A stretch of 64,000 bases of DNA from an uncultured Bacteroides sp. (GCF_910578895.1 NZ_CAJTSC010000007.1:22026-86025), one strand, 5' to 3'. Counted from the stretch's first letter, positions 1-8,790 are shown. The notes: a model not told the origin generated them from the letters alone. Program-made: numbers and translations.

Positions 1-603
1 ATTTTGCACAACGGACACAGCACCGAGATATTGGAACCGCTGAAAGAACTGGCTCCCTATTGTACCACCGAAGGACGACTGCTGGGTGGGGCATCCCCCA
101 CTCTGTTCACAAGAAAGTTCGACCCTACCATCTATAAAATAACCAAAGAAGAAATCGCTCCCCTCTACCGTATTGATTTCTCCAAAGAAACTTTCCCCGA
201 AGATGCCAAGAACAAAGTATACGATTGCCGTGAGCTAAACAGGTATACCATCAGAAACCGATTGGTCTATCTGATGACCGATGTTGTAGATGCAAAGAAG
301 ACCTTACTGTTCAAGACCAACCTGCCCGGCAGCACATACATCCTGTCCAAGGCGGACAGTACACTGTCGGAATACAACGTGGTATACAACTCGCAATACA
401 AATTCCCCCTGCCTAAATACACCTCGACAACGGGAGAAGAAGATGCCGTCTGCTTCATTGTGCCCGCCTCTTCCCTGATAAATCTGAAAGTTGTTTCGGA
501 CAAGAATCCGAACGCGAAAGCCATATCGCAAGAACTCAAAGAACTTGTCGGTAATATAAAAGACGACGACAATCCTATCCTTTTCCTTTACAAACTCAAG
601 TGA
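1..603 (+). CDS. 6-bladed beta-propeller protein, C-terminal part (5' end outside window)
   Basis: The frame is already open at base 1, so this is the last ~201 residues of a longer protein whose start lies to the left. The visible part has short beta-rich repeats and ends in a hydrophobic stretch with ILFLYKLK, the usual end of Bacteroides 6-bladed beta-propeller (BF3164/DUF4934-like) lipoproteins. Such proteins are normally exported and of unknown binding role. A TTG codon at base 4 is not a convincing start because no ribosome site is visible. A strong hairpin follows the stop codon. The family call rests on general resemblance; the missing N-terminus prevents checking a signal peptide. 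Confidence 0.6.
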   Translation: MLHNGHSTEILEPLKELAPYCTTEGRLLGGASPTLFTRKFDPTIYKITKEEIAPLYRIDFSKETFPEDAKNKVYDCRELNRYTIRNRLVYLMTDVVDAKKTLLFKTNLPGSTYILSKADSTLSEYNVVYNSQYKFPLPKYTSTTGEEDAVCFIVPASSLINLKVVSDKNPNAKAISQELKELVGNIKDDDNPILFLYKLK

Positions 604-611
604 AAATACTC

Positions 612-663
612 GTATCTTTTTTATCGGTAGCTCGTTTTTTTGAGCTACCGATAAAAAAGATAC
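612..663. terminator. perfect 22-bp hairpin after the beta-propeller gene
   Basis: Bases 612-633 and 642-663 are exact reverse complements, with an 8-base loop (GTTTTTTT). The stem starts 9 bases after the stop codon of the gene ending at 603. The A/T-rich outer stem (CTTTTTT / AAAAAAG) makes it a plausible bidirectional Rho-independent terminator. It is unusually long and perfect for this role. Confidence 0.75.
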
Positions 664-714
664 GGGCACTTTTATATGAAACTTTACGCGAAAGACATTA
701 ATATCTGTCGCGAG

Positions 715-1062
715 GCACGGCTTTTTCATTTATAGAAGTCGTTATTAAAGGGAGTCTGAAGGAGTTATCTTCCTTCGGGACAGGAGTTAAAAGCAGACAG
801 CCATACCGGAGAAGACGACTAGATAGACCGCACAAACAAACAGGCAGAAACAGGCATACGGAAACGGACCGGTGAAGAACAAATGGACAAGAAAAGACCG
901 GTGAAACATCCCCGCAAGATATTTATTGTCAGCGGCATACGAGTGCCACATGATTTCTGAACGGTGGAACTTTATTCCCAGTTAACCGGGAACGCATTCC
1001 CTCTTAATTGGGAATATGTTCCCACCGCACAGGGAACATGTTTCCAATTAACTGGGAACAAT
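715..1062 (+). repeat. dispersed element, copy A (about 350 bp)
   Basis: This stretch aligns over its whole length, with small gaps and many substitutions, with the reverse complement of 32931-33275. Shared landmarks in the same order are GCACGGCTTTTTCATTTA-type start, GACAGGAGTTAAAA, ACGGAAACGGACCGGTGAAG, CATACGAGTGCC, GGTGGAACTTTATTCCCAG and a terminal array of 22-bp palindromic units. No convincing ORF is conserved between the copies. It fills most of the 630-bp gap between the beta-propeller gene and the DUF2723 gene and reads toward the latter. A non-autonomous mobile element or a structured RNA are both possible; function is not known to me. Confidence 0.8.
975..1062 (+). repeat. four tandem 22-bp palindromic units (in copy A)
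   Basis: Units begin at 975, 997, 1019 and 1041, exactly 22 bases apart. Each is T(T)TCCC, eight variable bases, GGGAA, then a 4-base spacer. The arms are conserved between units and with the second array at 32939-33026, while the central 8 bases differ (for example AGTTAACC, TCTTAATT, ACCGCACA). The array ends ~114 bp before the -7 box of the DUF2723 gene. Confidence 0.8.
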
Positions 1063-1175
1063 CTCCCGACATACAGCCCACTCCATACCCTTTCTTTTTT
1101 GCATAAATTCCTGTTATATCTTTTAACCAATCCTAATAATCCGCCTTATCTTCACCTATTTAGAACCGAAATCAT

Positions 1176-1183
1176 TATCTTTG
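1176..1183 (+). promoter_or_regulatory. -7 box of the DUF2723 gene
   Basis: TATCTTTG matches the Bacteroides primary sigma factor -7 consensus TAnnTTTG, 51 bases before the ATG at 1234. A -33 element is not obvious. Confidence 0.65.
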
Positions 1184-1233
1184 CACCCGTACATGCTGAA
1201 ATTAAAAATAAAACTATAACGAATTTCATCCGA

Positions 1234-4200
1234 ATGAAACAGTACAAAACTGTAAACAACCTGATGGGTTGGATTACCTTCCTCATTGCGGCAACGGTTT
1301 ATTGCATGACCATCGAACCGACTGCAAGCTTTTGGGACTGCCCGGAGTTCATCACCACCGGCTATAAGCTGGAAGTAGGCCATCCGCCCGGCGCACCGTT
1401 CTTCATGCTGGTGGCAAACCTTTTCTCACAATTCGCTTCCGATGCAAGCAGCGTTGCCAAAATGGTGAACTATATGAGCGCACTGATGAGTGCCGCCTGT
1501 ATCCTGTTCCTGTTCTGGAGCATCACGCACCTGGTACGCAAGTTGGTAGTGACCGATGAGAACAACATCACCAACGGACAACTGGTTACCATCATGGGCA
1601 GCGGACTGGTAGGTGCGCTGGCATATACATTCAGTGACACATTCTGGTTCAGTGCCGTGGAAGGCGAGGTATATGCCTTCTCCTCACTGTTTACGGCAGT
1701 AGTATTCTGGCTGATACTGAAATGGGAGGATGTAGCAGACGAACCGCACTCCGACCGCTGGCTGATACTTATCGCCTACCTCACCGGACTGAGCATCGGC
1801 GTGCACCTGCTGAACCTGCTCTGCCTTCCGGCTATCGTGTTGGTATACTACTACAAGAAAGTGCCCAACGCCGATGCAATAGGCTCCCTGTTGGCTCTGC
1901 TTGCTTCGGGAATATTGGTAGCCGCCGTGCTGTACGGCATTGTTCCGGGCATTGTGAAAGTGGGCGGCTGGTTCGAACTGCTTTTCGTCAATGGAATCGG
2001 CATGCCTTTCAACAGCGGTGTCATAGTGTATATCATTCTGTTGGCAACTTGCCTTATCTGGGGAGTGTACGAGAGCTATGTCGAAAAGCACAAATTGCGC
2101 ATGACACTATCGTTTGTACTGACCATAGCCATGCTGGGCATTCCTTTCTACGGACACGGAGCCAGTTCCGTCATTATCGGCATTATTGTCATTACGTTGT
2201 TGTCAATCTACCTCGCACCGGAGATACAGAAAAGCGTTAAAGAGAAATTCCGCGTATCGGCACGTACACTGAACACGTCGTTGCTGTGCACCATGATGAT
2301 TGTCGTCGGATATTCATCCTACGCGCTCATCGTAATCCGTTCCACTGCCAATACTCCGATGGACCAGAACTCTCCGGAAGACATCTTCACATTGGGAGAA
2401 TATTTAGGACGCGAACAATACGGCACACGCCCGCTGTTCTACGGTCCGGCTTACTCCTCACAAGTGGCACTGGATGTAAAAGACGGGTATTGCGAACCGC
2501 GTGTCTCCTACAACGGAACGAAATATATCCGCAAGGAAAAAACCGCTGCCGACGAGAAAGACAGCTACATCGAAATCCCCGGACGCATCGAATACGAGTA
2601 TGCGCAGAATATGTTCTTCCCGCGCATGTACAGCAGCGCGCATGCTGGCCAGTATCAAGCATGGCAAGACATCAAGGGATACGACCTGCCCTACGACAAA
2701 TGCGGCGACATAGTTATGGTGACCATGCCTACGCAGTGGGAAAACATCAAGTTCTTCTTCTCCTACCAGCTCAACTGGATGTACTGGCGCTACTTCATGT
2801 GGAACTTTGCCGGACGCCAGAACGACCTGCAAGGTAGCGGGGAGATAGAGCACGGCAACTGGATTACCGGCATCAAGTTCATCGACAACATGCTCGTAGG
2901 CAACCAGGACTTGCTGCCGAAAGAGCTGAAAGAGAACAAAGGACACAACGTATTCTACTGTCTGCCGCTGTTGCTCGGCATCATCGGCCTGTTGTGGCAG
3001 GCGTATCGCGGGCAGAGGGGCATCCAACAGTTCTGGGTGGTGTTCTTCCTCTTCTTCATGACTGGTATAGCGATTGTGCTCTATCTGAACCAGACCCCCA
3101 GCCAGCCGCGCGAACGCGACTATGCGTACGCCGGTTCGTTCTACGCTTTCGCCATCTGGATTGGCATGGGTGTGGCAGGGTTAATACAGGTTGTGAACAA
3201 CTGCACAAGGAAACAAGGCTACATGGGAACAGACGAAGCAAATGACGACAATGCTTTTGCGCCCTCGTTGACTTCCGCCCTCGCTGTCTCATTGCTCTGT
3301 CTCTTCGTCCCCGTGCAAATGGCAAGCCAGACGTGGGACGACCACGACCGCAGCGACCGCTATGTGGCACGCGACTTCGGCCAGAACTACCTGATGTCGT
3401 TGCAAGAAACGGGCAATCCGATTATCTACACCAACGGCGACAACGACACGTTCCCCTTGTGGTATAACCAGGAGACGGAAGGTTTCCGCACCGATGCCCG
3501 TACATGCAACCTCAGCTACCTGCAGACCGACTGGTACATCGACCAGATGAAGCGTCCCGCCTACGACTCTCCTTCCCTGCCCATCACATGGGACCGTATG
3601 GAGTACGTGGAAGGCACTAACGAGTATATTCCGATACGCCCCGAATATAAGAAGAGTATCGACGCATTATATGCCGAAGCGGAAAAGCAGGCTTTGAACG
3701 GCAATGCCGAAGCCATGATAAATGTGAAGAAAGAGTTCGGCGACAACCCTTACGAGCTTAAGAACATACTGAAATACTGGGTACGAAGCAAGAACGAAGA
3801 CCTGAAGGTAATCCCTACCGACAGCATCGTCATGAAAGTGGACAAGGAAGCCGTACGCCGCAGCGGCATGATGATACCGGGCGATTCCATCCCCGACTAC
3901 ATGCATATCTCGCTGAAAGGCAAACGTGCCCTCTACAAAAGCGAACTGATGATGCTCGAAATGTTGTCGGAAGCCAACTGGGAACGTCCTATCTACATCG
4001 CAGTCAGTGTAGGGCCTGAAAACCAGTTGAACATGAGCAACCACTTCATTCAGGAAGGTCTTACCTACCGCTTCACCCCGTTCGATACGGACAAGCTGGG
4101 TGTGAAAATAGACAGCGAAAAGATGTACGACAACCTGATGAACAAATTCAAGTTTGGCGGCATCGACAAGCCCGGCATCTACATTGACGAAAACACAATG

Positions 4201-4626
4201 CGCATGTGCAACTCGCATCGACGCATTTTCTCACAGCTTGTACAACAGCTGATACGCGAAGGCAAGAAAGACAAGGCAATAGCCGCACTGGACTATGCAG
4301 AGAAGATGATTCCTGCCTGCAACGTGCCGTACGACTGGCAAAACGGCGCCGTACAGATGGCGGAGGCGTACTACCAACTGGGCAATTCCGCACAAGCCGA
4401 AGAAATGATGAAAGCCCTCGCCGACAAGGCAGTGGAATACCTCACCTGGTATCTGAGCATGGACGACTACCGTTTCGCGGTTTCCAGCCGTGAATTCGAA
4501 TACCATTTGGCAGTGCTTGATGCCGAGGTAAAAATCATGAAGAAATACAATTCCAAACTGGCGGAGACCTACGACCCGAAGGTAGAAGAGTTGTACAACT
4601 TATATGTAGAAAGACTTAAACAGTGA
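1234..4626 (+). CDS. DUF2723 family multi-span membrane protein (GT-C-like)
   Basis: The protein has 1130 residues from the ATG at 1234. An in-frame extension back to 964 would run through the repeat array and the promoter, so it is rejected. The first ~480 residues contain about ten hydrophobic segments starting with MGWITFLIAATVYCMTIEP, followed by FWDCPEFI and VGHPPGAPFF, both typical of DUF2723 (Pfam PF11028) proteins of Bacteroidota. After more membrane segments near residues 560-690, a long soluble part follows with NGDNDTFPLWY and a TPR-like end. The fold resembles GT-C glycosyltransferases such as protein O-mannosyltransferases, so lipid-linked sugar transfer in the inner membrane is an inference. 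It is followed by a hairpin and a deacetylase gene. Confidence 0.9.
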   Translation: MKQYKTVNNLMGWITFLIAATVYCMTIEPTASFWDCPEFITTGYKLEVGHPPGAPFFMLVANLFSQFASDASSVAKMVNYMSALMSAACILFLFWSITHLVRKLVVTDENNITNGQLVTIMGSGLVGALAYTFSDTFWFSAVEGEVYAFSSLFTAVVFWLILKWEDVADEPHSDRWLILIAYLTGLSIGVHLLNLLCLPAIVLVYYYKKVPNADAIGSLLALLASGILVAAVLYGIVPGIVKVGGWFELLFVNGIGMPFNSGVIVYIILLATCLIWGVYESYVEKHKLRMTLSFVLTIAMLGIPFYGHGASSVIIGIIVITLLSIYLAPEIQKSVKEKFRVSARTLNTSLLCTMMIVVGYSSYALIVIRSTANTPMDQNSPEDIFTLGEYLGREQYGTRPLFYGPAYSSQVALDVKDGYCEPRVSYNGTKYIRKEKTAADEKDSYIEIPGRIEYEYAQNMFFPRMYSSAHAGQYQAWQDIKGYDLPYDKCGDIVMVTMPTQWENIKFFFSYQLNWMYWRYFMWNFAGRQNDLQGSGEIEHGNWITGIKFIDNMLVGNQDLLPKELKENKGHNVFYCLPLLLGIIGLLWQAYRGQRGIQQFWVVFFLFFMTGIAIVLYLNQTPSQPRERDYAYAGSFYAFAIWIGMGVAGLIQVVNNCTRKQGYMGTDEANDDNAFAPSLTSALAVSLLCLFVPVQMASQTWDDHDRSDRYVARDFGQNYLMSLQETGNPIIYTNGDNDTFPLWYNQETEGFRTDARTCNLSYLQTDWYIDQMKRPAYDSPSLPITWDRMEYVEGTNEYIPIRPEYKKSIDALYAEAEKQALNGNAEAMINVKKEFGDNPYELKNILKYWVRSKNEDLKVIPTDSIVMKVDKEAVRRSGMMIPGDSIPDYMHISLKGKRALYKSELMMLEMLSEANWERPIYIAVSVGPENQLNMSNHFIQEGLTYRFTPFDTDKLGVKIDSEKMYDNLMNKFKFGGIDKPGIYIDENTMRMCNSHRRIFSQLVQQLIREGKKDKAIAALDYAEKMIPACNVPYDWQNGAVQMAEAYYQLGNSAQAEEMMKALADKAVEYLTWYLSMDDYRFAVSSREFEYHLAVLDAEVKIMKKYNSKLAETYDPKVEELYNLYVERLKQ

Positions 4627-4697
4627 CAAGCGTTGGGCAGCGGGCGGTCAGCAAGTTCCCTCCACGGTTACTAACCGCCCGCTGCCCAACGCCTGTC
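4625..4697. terminator. long hairpin after the DUF2723 gene
   Basis: Bases 4625-4651 and 4671-4697 are inverted repeats (about 25 of 27 positions) built on GTTGGGCAGCGGGCGGT. The GC-rich stem begins at the stop codon of the upstream gene. No long T-run follows, so it may act as a transcript-end or processing hairpin rather than a textbook terminator. It is followed by two copies of CACCAATCACT. Confidence 0.6.
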
Positions 4698-4729
4698 ACC
4701 AATCACTAACCACCAATCACTGATTAACC

Positions 4730-5344
4730 GTGTTTATAGAACAGCCTCCCGAGTTCGTTCGTAAGTTATATCCCAGTGCCGTCTGGCGAATGGACCCGAA
4801 TGAGAGGGCCGTATACCTGACTTTCGATGACGGACCCATCCCCGAAGTAACTCCGTGGGTGCTCGACTTGCTCGACCAATATGGCATAAAAGCCACCTTC
4901 TTCATGGTAGGTGACAACATCCGTAAACATCCCGATGAATTTCAGATGGTTGTAGAGCGCGGACACCGCATCGGCAACCACACTTTCAATCACCTCAGAG
5001 GATTTGAGTACAACTTCAAGGATTACCTGGCAAATACGGAGAGAGCAAACGAGGTGATGAAAACGGATTTATTCCGTCCTCCGCACGGGCATATGGGGTG
5101 GACACAGTATATGATACTGAAGCGCCGCTACAAGATAATAATGTGGGATTTGGTAACCCGCGATTACAGTAAGAAGCTGCGCGGGCCGCAGGTGCTTGCC
5201 AATGTAATGAGATACGCGCGCAACGGCTCCATCATTACCTTCCACGACTCCCTGAAGTCCTGGAACAACGGTAACCTGCAATACGCATTGCCGCGAGCTA
5301 TAGAATTTCTGAAAGAAGAAGGTTACGAGTTTAAATTACTTTGA
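4730..5344 (+). CDS. polysaccharide deacetylase family protein (CE4, NodB domain)
   Basis: The 204-residue protein carries the NodB motifs: TFDDGP near residue 30 (catalytic base and metal Asp), HRIGNHTFNH near 80-90 (metal His pair), RPPHGH near 118 and ITFHDS near 178. These place it in carbohydrate esterase family 4, which removes N- or O-acetyl groups from cell-wall or other glycans with a divalent metal. No signal peptide is visible, so the site of action is unclear. The start is a GTG at 4730: a stop codon lies just upstream in frame, and the first ATG (4790) would cut off the conserved start FIEQPPEFVRKLYP. It follows the DUF2723 gene by about 100 bp. Confidence 0.92.
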   Translation: MFIEQPPEFVRKLYPSAVWRMDPNERAVYLTFDDGPIPEVTPWVLDLLDQYGIKATFFMVGDNIRKHPDEFQMVVERGHRIGNHTFNHLRGFEYNFKDYLANTERANEVMKTDLFRPPHGHMGWTQYMILKRRYKIIMWDLVTRDYSKKLRGPQVLANVMRYARNGSIITFHDSLKSWNNGNLQYALPRAIEFLKEEGYEFKLL

Positions 5345-5391
5345 CAGATAGGGACATTTACTGAATATTCCTAAGAATGTCCCGACAGATA

Positions 5392-5461
5392 AAATACGGA
5401 GAGTTGGAAGCCGGGGTACGCGGTTATGCCGCATAGCGTGAGCTTCCAACTCTCCGTATTT
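5392..5461. terminator. bidirectional terminator between convergent genes
   Basis: A perfect 20-bp stem (5392-5411 with 5442-5461) starts with AAATACGG and ends with CCGTATTT, enclosing a smaller GC-rich hairpin. It lies between the convergent deacetylase (plus) and DUF4861 (minus) genes. A second hairpin, GGGACATT at 5351-5358 with AATGTCCC at 5376-5383, precedes it. Confidence 0.8.
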
Positions 5462-5494
5462 ACAATATTAAGACTTTCAACCAGCCAAGCCTTT

Positions 5495-6727
5495 TCAGTC
5501 TACCTTTACCGTCAACGGATTGCGCACTTTCCGGGCGAAATCAGCCATATACCGGTTCCAGGCATCGGCAGTCTTGATATCCGCCTTACTCCATGCAAAT
5601 CCCCAATAATATACGTATTCCGAACCCGGTTCGTAATCGCTGACAGCAAGCACATGGCCGTCGGCGTTATTGCGTTCTTTCTTCTCCTCTTCAGAGAAAA
5701 GTACGGTTTTCGCATCCTTGACAAGTGCAGGAACGGCAGCACCCATAAAGATTTTACCATTATCAGGTCCTGTAGTAGGATCTACATAAGTGATGTATCC
5801 GTTAGCGGCATCAGCCACGACAGCACCGTCCGGTTCGTGCAGCACGATACCTGCAACGATGGGCAATGTCTCTTTCAGATTGCTGTAGGATATGGCAGTC
5901 TTGTTCAGATGTGAACCTGCATCCAACGTAATCAAACGCGTTTCCACCACCGTCGAATCGCCCTTTACGGTAAGAGGGTTGAACTCCAGCTTCATCGTGA
6001 AACGCAACGGACCGTTGTCCAAAATCTCCTGGTTCTTATAGCACCACGGATAGACAATGCTGTCGTTCACCATCAGTGCCGCCACACCGGCTCCCAATGT
6101 AGGACCTACGGCATAGCAGTCCATACCATAACCGTGGTCGATATGATAAGAACGCTCGCGGCTTAACTTGGAGGCAGCTTCCGGATCGGTCTTTTTCAAC
6201 TCGGCAATCTTAGCCCGCGTATCCTTGTCCAGCTCTTTGGCATACATAGCCTCCAGTATGGGTTCGGTGGTATTGTACTTCGTAAACAAGTCATAGCCGA
6301 AACCGCGCTCTCCCTTTGCCTGCAAAGCAGGACCGTAAGCACGGAAAGCTACCAAATCATTCTCCCAAGCCATATCATCCATACGTTCGGGATAGCATTT
6401 GCCGCAAGCCTTTACGCTGAAAGCCTTCGGCTTGCCGGTCTGTATGGTGTACGTGGCAGTGCCGTTGGCAGCTACCGTAACCGCAAATATAACCTTTCCG
6501 TCATACGTAATCTGATAAGGCACCTGCTGCCTGTCGGCATTGAATACCACAATCTGTTCGGTATCTGCCAGCCCCAAACGGTTGGTAACGGTTTCCATAG
6601 ACACCTCTACCATTTCGTTGGAACGCTCCACGTCCAACGGGTTGGTTACCGTGACGGTTACTATCTTGCTGTCATTGCAAGCAAAGCAAAACAATGCCGC
6701 CATACATAATAAAAGAAATTTCTTCAT
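5495..6727 (-). CDS. DUF4861 family lipoprotein
   Basis: The 410-residue protein begins with an SPII signal (MKKFLLLCMAALFCFAC), so it is exported and lipid-anchored at Cys17. The remainder, with blocks such as ERGFGYDLFTKYNT, HIDHGYGMDCYAVG and PWCYKNQEILDNGPLR, matches the DUF4861 family as I know it (Pfam PF16153). Members often sit in loci for uronic-acid polysaccharides such as pectin. Here it lies downstream of kduD and kduI on the same strand, separated by 144 bp that contain a hairpin. A role in cleaving or modifying uronate-containing saccharides is an inference from neighbours; catalytic residues are not known to me. Confidence 0.82.
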   Translation of the reverse strand: MKKFLLLCMAALFCFACNDSKIVTVTVTNPLDVERSNEMVEVSMETVTNRLGLADTEQIVVFNADRQQVPYQITYDGKVIFAVTVAANGTATYTIQTGKPKAFSVKACGKCYPERMDDMAWENDLVAFRAYGPALQAKGERGFGYDLFTKYNTTEPILEAMYAKELDKDTRAKIAELKKTDPEAASKLSRERSYHIDHGYGMDCYAVGPTLGAGVAALMVNDSIVYPWCYKNQEILDNGPLRFTMKLEFNPLTVKGDSTVVETRLITLDAGSHLNKTAISYSNLKETLPIVAGIVLHEPDGAVVADAANGYITYVDPTTGPDNGKIFMGAAVPALVKDAKTVLFSEEEKKERNNADGHVLAVSDYEPGSEYVYYWGFAWSKADIKTADAWNRYMADFARKVRNPLTVKVD

Positions 6728-6817
6728 ACTGAATAAATAATAGGATAAAGTGGTGATGTAATAGGATGGTAATGCAAATAATGCAGTGGTAATAAAACGG
6801 CCTTATAATAAAAAAAT

Positions 6818-6855
6818 AAGGCGGTAAAGCAATACCTTCTATCACCTACCGCCTT
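6818..6855. terminator. hairpin between kduD and the DUF4861 gene
   Basis: AAGGCGGTA (6818-6826) pairs with TACCGCCTT (6847-6855). On the minus strand this is 17 bases beyond the kduD stop codon and is followed by ATTTTTTTAT, so it fits a terminator or attenuator between kduD and the DUF4861 gene. Confidence 0.6.
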
Positions 6856-6871
6856 ACCACCTTATTACCTG

Positions 6872-7675
6872 TTATTTCGGTTGTTTTCCGATGTAAGCCA
6901 AGATACCGCCGTCAACGTACAGTACGTGTCCGTTAACTGCGTTAGAAGCCTCGGATGCCAAGAACACAGCAGGACCTGTAAGTTCTTCCGGATCCAGCCA
7001 ACGACCTGCCGGAGTCTTGGCGCAAATGAATGAATCGAACGGATGACGGCTGCCGTCAGCTTGTTTTTCACGCAACGGAGCAGTCTGCGGAGTAGCGATG
7101 TAACCCGGACCGATACCATTACACTGGATGTTGTATTCACCGTATTCGGAGCAGATGTTACGAGTCAACATCTTCAAACCACCCTTAGCGGCAGCGTATG
7201 CGGATACAGTCTCACGACCCAGCTCAGACATCATAGAACAGATGTTGATGATTTTACCGTGGCCCTTCTTCATCATTGCAGGCAACACAGCCTTAGAAAC
7301 GATGAACGGAGCGTTCAGGTCGATGTCGATAACGCGACGGAAATCGGCAGCTTCCATTTCGTGCATGGGAACACGGCGAATGATACCTGCATTGTTTACC
7401 AAAATATCGATAGTGCCTACTTCTTTCTCAATAGTTGCCACCATAGCCTGAACAGCCGGTTCGTCAGTCACATCGCATACGTAACCGTGTGCCTGGATAC
7501 CCTTTTCGGCATAAGCAGCCATACCTTTGTCAACCAACTCCTGGTTGATGTCGTTGAAACAGATTTTTGCACCTTGTTCTGCAAAAGCCGAAGCGATGGC
7601 AAAACCGATACCATAAGAAGCACCTGTAACAAGGGCTACTTTACCTTCCAAAGAAAAATTCAAATACTGATTCAT
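6872..7675 (-). CDS. kduD: 2-deoxy-D-gluconate / 2-keto-3-deoxygluconate 5-dehydrogenase
   Basis: The 267-residue protein is a classical short-chain dehydrogenase: TGASYGIG near residue 18 binds NAD(H), NNAG near 92, a catalytic Ser near 146 (NICSMMS) and YAAAK near 160. In KduD the enzyme reduces 2,5-diketo-3-deoxygluconate to 2-keto-3-deoxygluconate during degradation of unsaturated uronates from pectin or glycosaminoglycans. The assignment from among many SDRs is supported by kduI immediately upstream (33-bp gap), which makes the substrate. It acts in the cytoplasm. The pathway continues through KDG kinase and aldolase, which are not in this window. Confidence 0.93.
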   Translation of the reverse strand: MNQYLNFSLEGKVALVTGASYGIGFAIASAFAEQGAKICFNDINQELVDKGMAAYAEKGIQAHGYVCDVTDEPAVQAMVATIEKEVGTIDILVNNAGIIRRVPMHEMEAADFRRVIDIDLNAPFIVSKAVLPAMMKKGHGKIINICSMMSELGRETVSAYAAAKGGLKMLTRNICSEYGEYNIQCNGIGPGYIATPQTAPLREKQADGSRHPFDSFICAKTPAGRWLDPEELTGPAVFLASEASNAVNGHVLYVDGGILAYIGKQPK

Positions 7676-7708
7676 GATGTTTATTTATTTTAGGTTGAAA
7701 AAATAGTG

Positions 7709-8551
7709 TTATTTCAAGTCTGTAATCAAAGAGAAGTCCTGATCACCGTAATCCAGGTTCTCGCCGCCCATACCCCAAATAAAGGTATAGTTGTGCGTAG
7801 CGGCGGCAGAGTGGATGGACCATTCGGGAGAGAGAACAGCCTGGTCGCCCTTCATCCAAATATGGCGGGTTTCGTCCACCTCGCCCATAAAGTGGCAGAT
7901 GGCATGGTCTTCCGGTATCTCGAAGTAGAAATAGGCTTCCATGCGGCGGCTATGGACATGCGCAGGCATCGTGTTCCACACACTGCCCGGAGCAAGTTCC
8001 GTCATACCCATTTGCAACTGGCAGGTGAGCAGCACCTGATTGACCAGCATCTTATTGATATTACGATGGTTGGAGCCTTCCAAAGAACCCATCTCCGCCA
8101 CCACGGCATCGCTCTTCGTCACCTTCTTGTCGGGATAGTTGCGGTGAGCCGTTACGGAATTGAAGTAGAACTTGGCGGGATGTGCCGCGTCCTTGCTCTC
8201 GAAAGTAACTTCACGGTCGCCCGAACCCAAGTAGAGAGCTTCCTTATAATTCAGTTCGAATACAGCATCGCCGGCTTTCACCACGCCCGGTCCGCCTACG
8301 TTGAAGATACCCATTTCGCGACGTGTCAGGAAGTAAGGGGCTTTCAAGGGGTCGATAGCTTCCAGTTGCAGCGTCTCGCCTACAGGCATGGCACCACCCA
8401 CCACCATACGGTCATACATGGAATATACCATGTTCACTTCATCGGGTGAGAATACTTTCTCTATCAGGAAATCACGACGGATTCTTTTCGTATCATAACT
8501 TTTCGCATCTTCCGGATGTGCGGCATAGCGAATTTCATAATTCGTTTTCAT
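7709..8551 (-). CDS. kduI: 5-dehydro-4-deoxy-D-glucuronate isomerase
   Basis: The 280-residue length and sequence fit KduI, a zinc cupin isomerase that converts 4-deoxy-L-threo-5-hexosulose uronate to 3-deoxy-D-glycero-2,5-hexodiulosonate. Zinc ligands are visible as HVHSRRME near residues 196-203 (two His and Glu) and a later His in SIHSAAATHNY. The N-terminal MKTNYEIRYAAHPEDAKSYD and the C-terminal GENLDYGDQD are typical. It is the first gene of the kduI-kduD-DUF4861 run and has a -7 box 66-73 bases upstream. The substrate would come from GH88/GH105-type unsaturated glucuronyl hydrolases such as that at 18921-21308. Confidence 0.95.
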   Translation of the reverse strand: MKTNYEIRYAAHPEDAKSYDTKRIRRDFLIEKVFSPDEVNMVYSMYDRMVVGGAMPVGETLQLEAIDPLKAPYFLTRREMGIFNVGGPGVVKAGDAVFELNYKEALYLGSGDREVTFESKDAAHPAKFYFNSVTAHRNYPDKKVTKSDAVVAEMGSLEGSNHRNINKMLVNQVLLTCQLQMGMTELAPGSVWNTMPAHVHSRRMEAYFYFEIPEDHAICHFMGEVDETRHIWMKGDQAVLSPEWSIHSAAATHNYTFIWGMGGENLDYGDQDFSLITDLK

Positions 8552-8616
8552 GATTTATCACGTTTTTAAATTGTCCAATTAATAGCCGAGTGGTACGTCG
8601 TTTGCGTACACGATTG

Positions 8617-8624
8617 CAAATGTA
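8617..8624 (-). promoter_or_regulatory. -7 box of the kduI operon
   Basis: TACATTTG on the minus strand fits TAnnTTTG, about 66 bases upstream of the kduI ATG. A T-rich stretch precedes it. No operator could be recognised. Confidence 0.6.
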
Positions 8625-8790
8625 GCAAAAGAAAACGGCAAAACATTGCTTTTTTGTCCTAATTATCTATCAATATTGTACAAAGAAAGGAAAAATATGA
8701 TAGAAATACAAATAAAAGAAGGTGCCGCGCATTGCGCCAATCCGATTTTTCAAATCAACCTTACAAAGGAAAAGAAAGGGAATAATATGA

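Noticed and set aside
975..1062. CRISPR array
   Set aside because: Units are 22-bp palindromes with 8-base centres, not 30-base repeats with ~30-base spacers, and no cas genes are present.
964..1233. In-frame extension of the DUF2723 protein to an ATG-like start at 964
   Set aside because: The extension translates the 22-bp repeat array and the -7 box; family members begin near the membrane segment at 1234.
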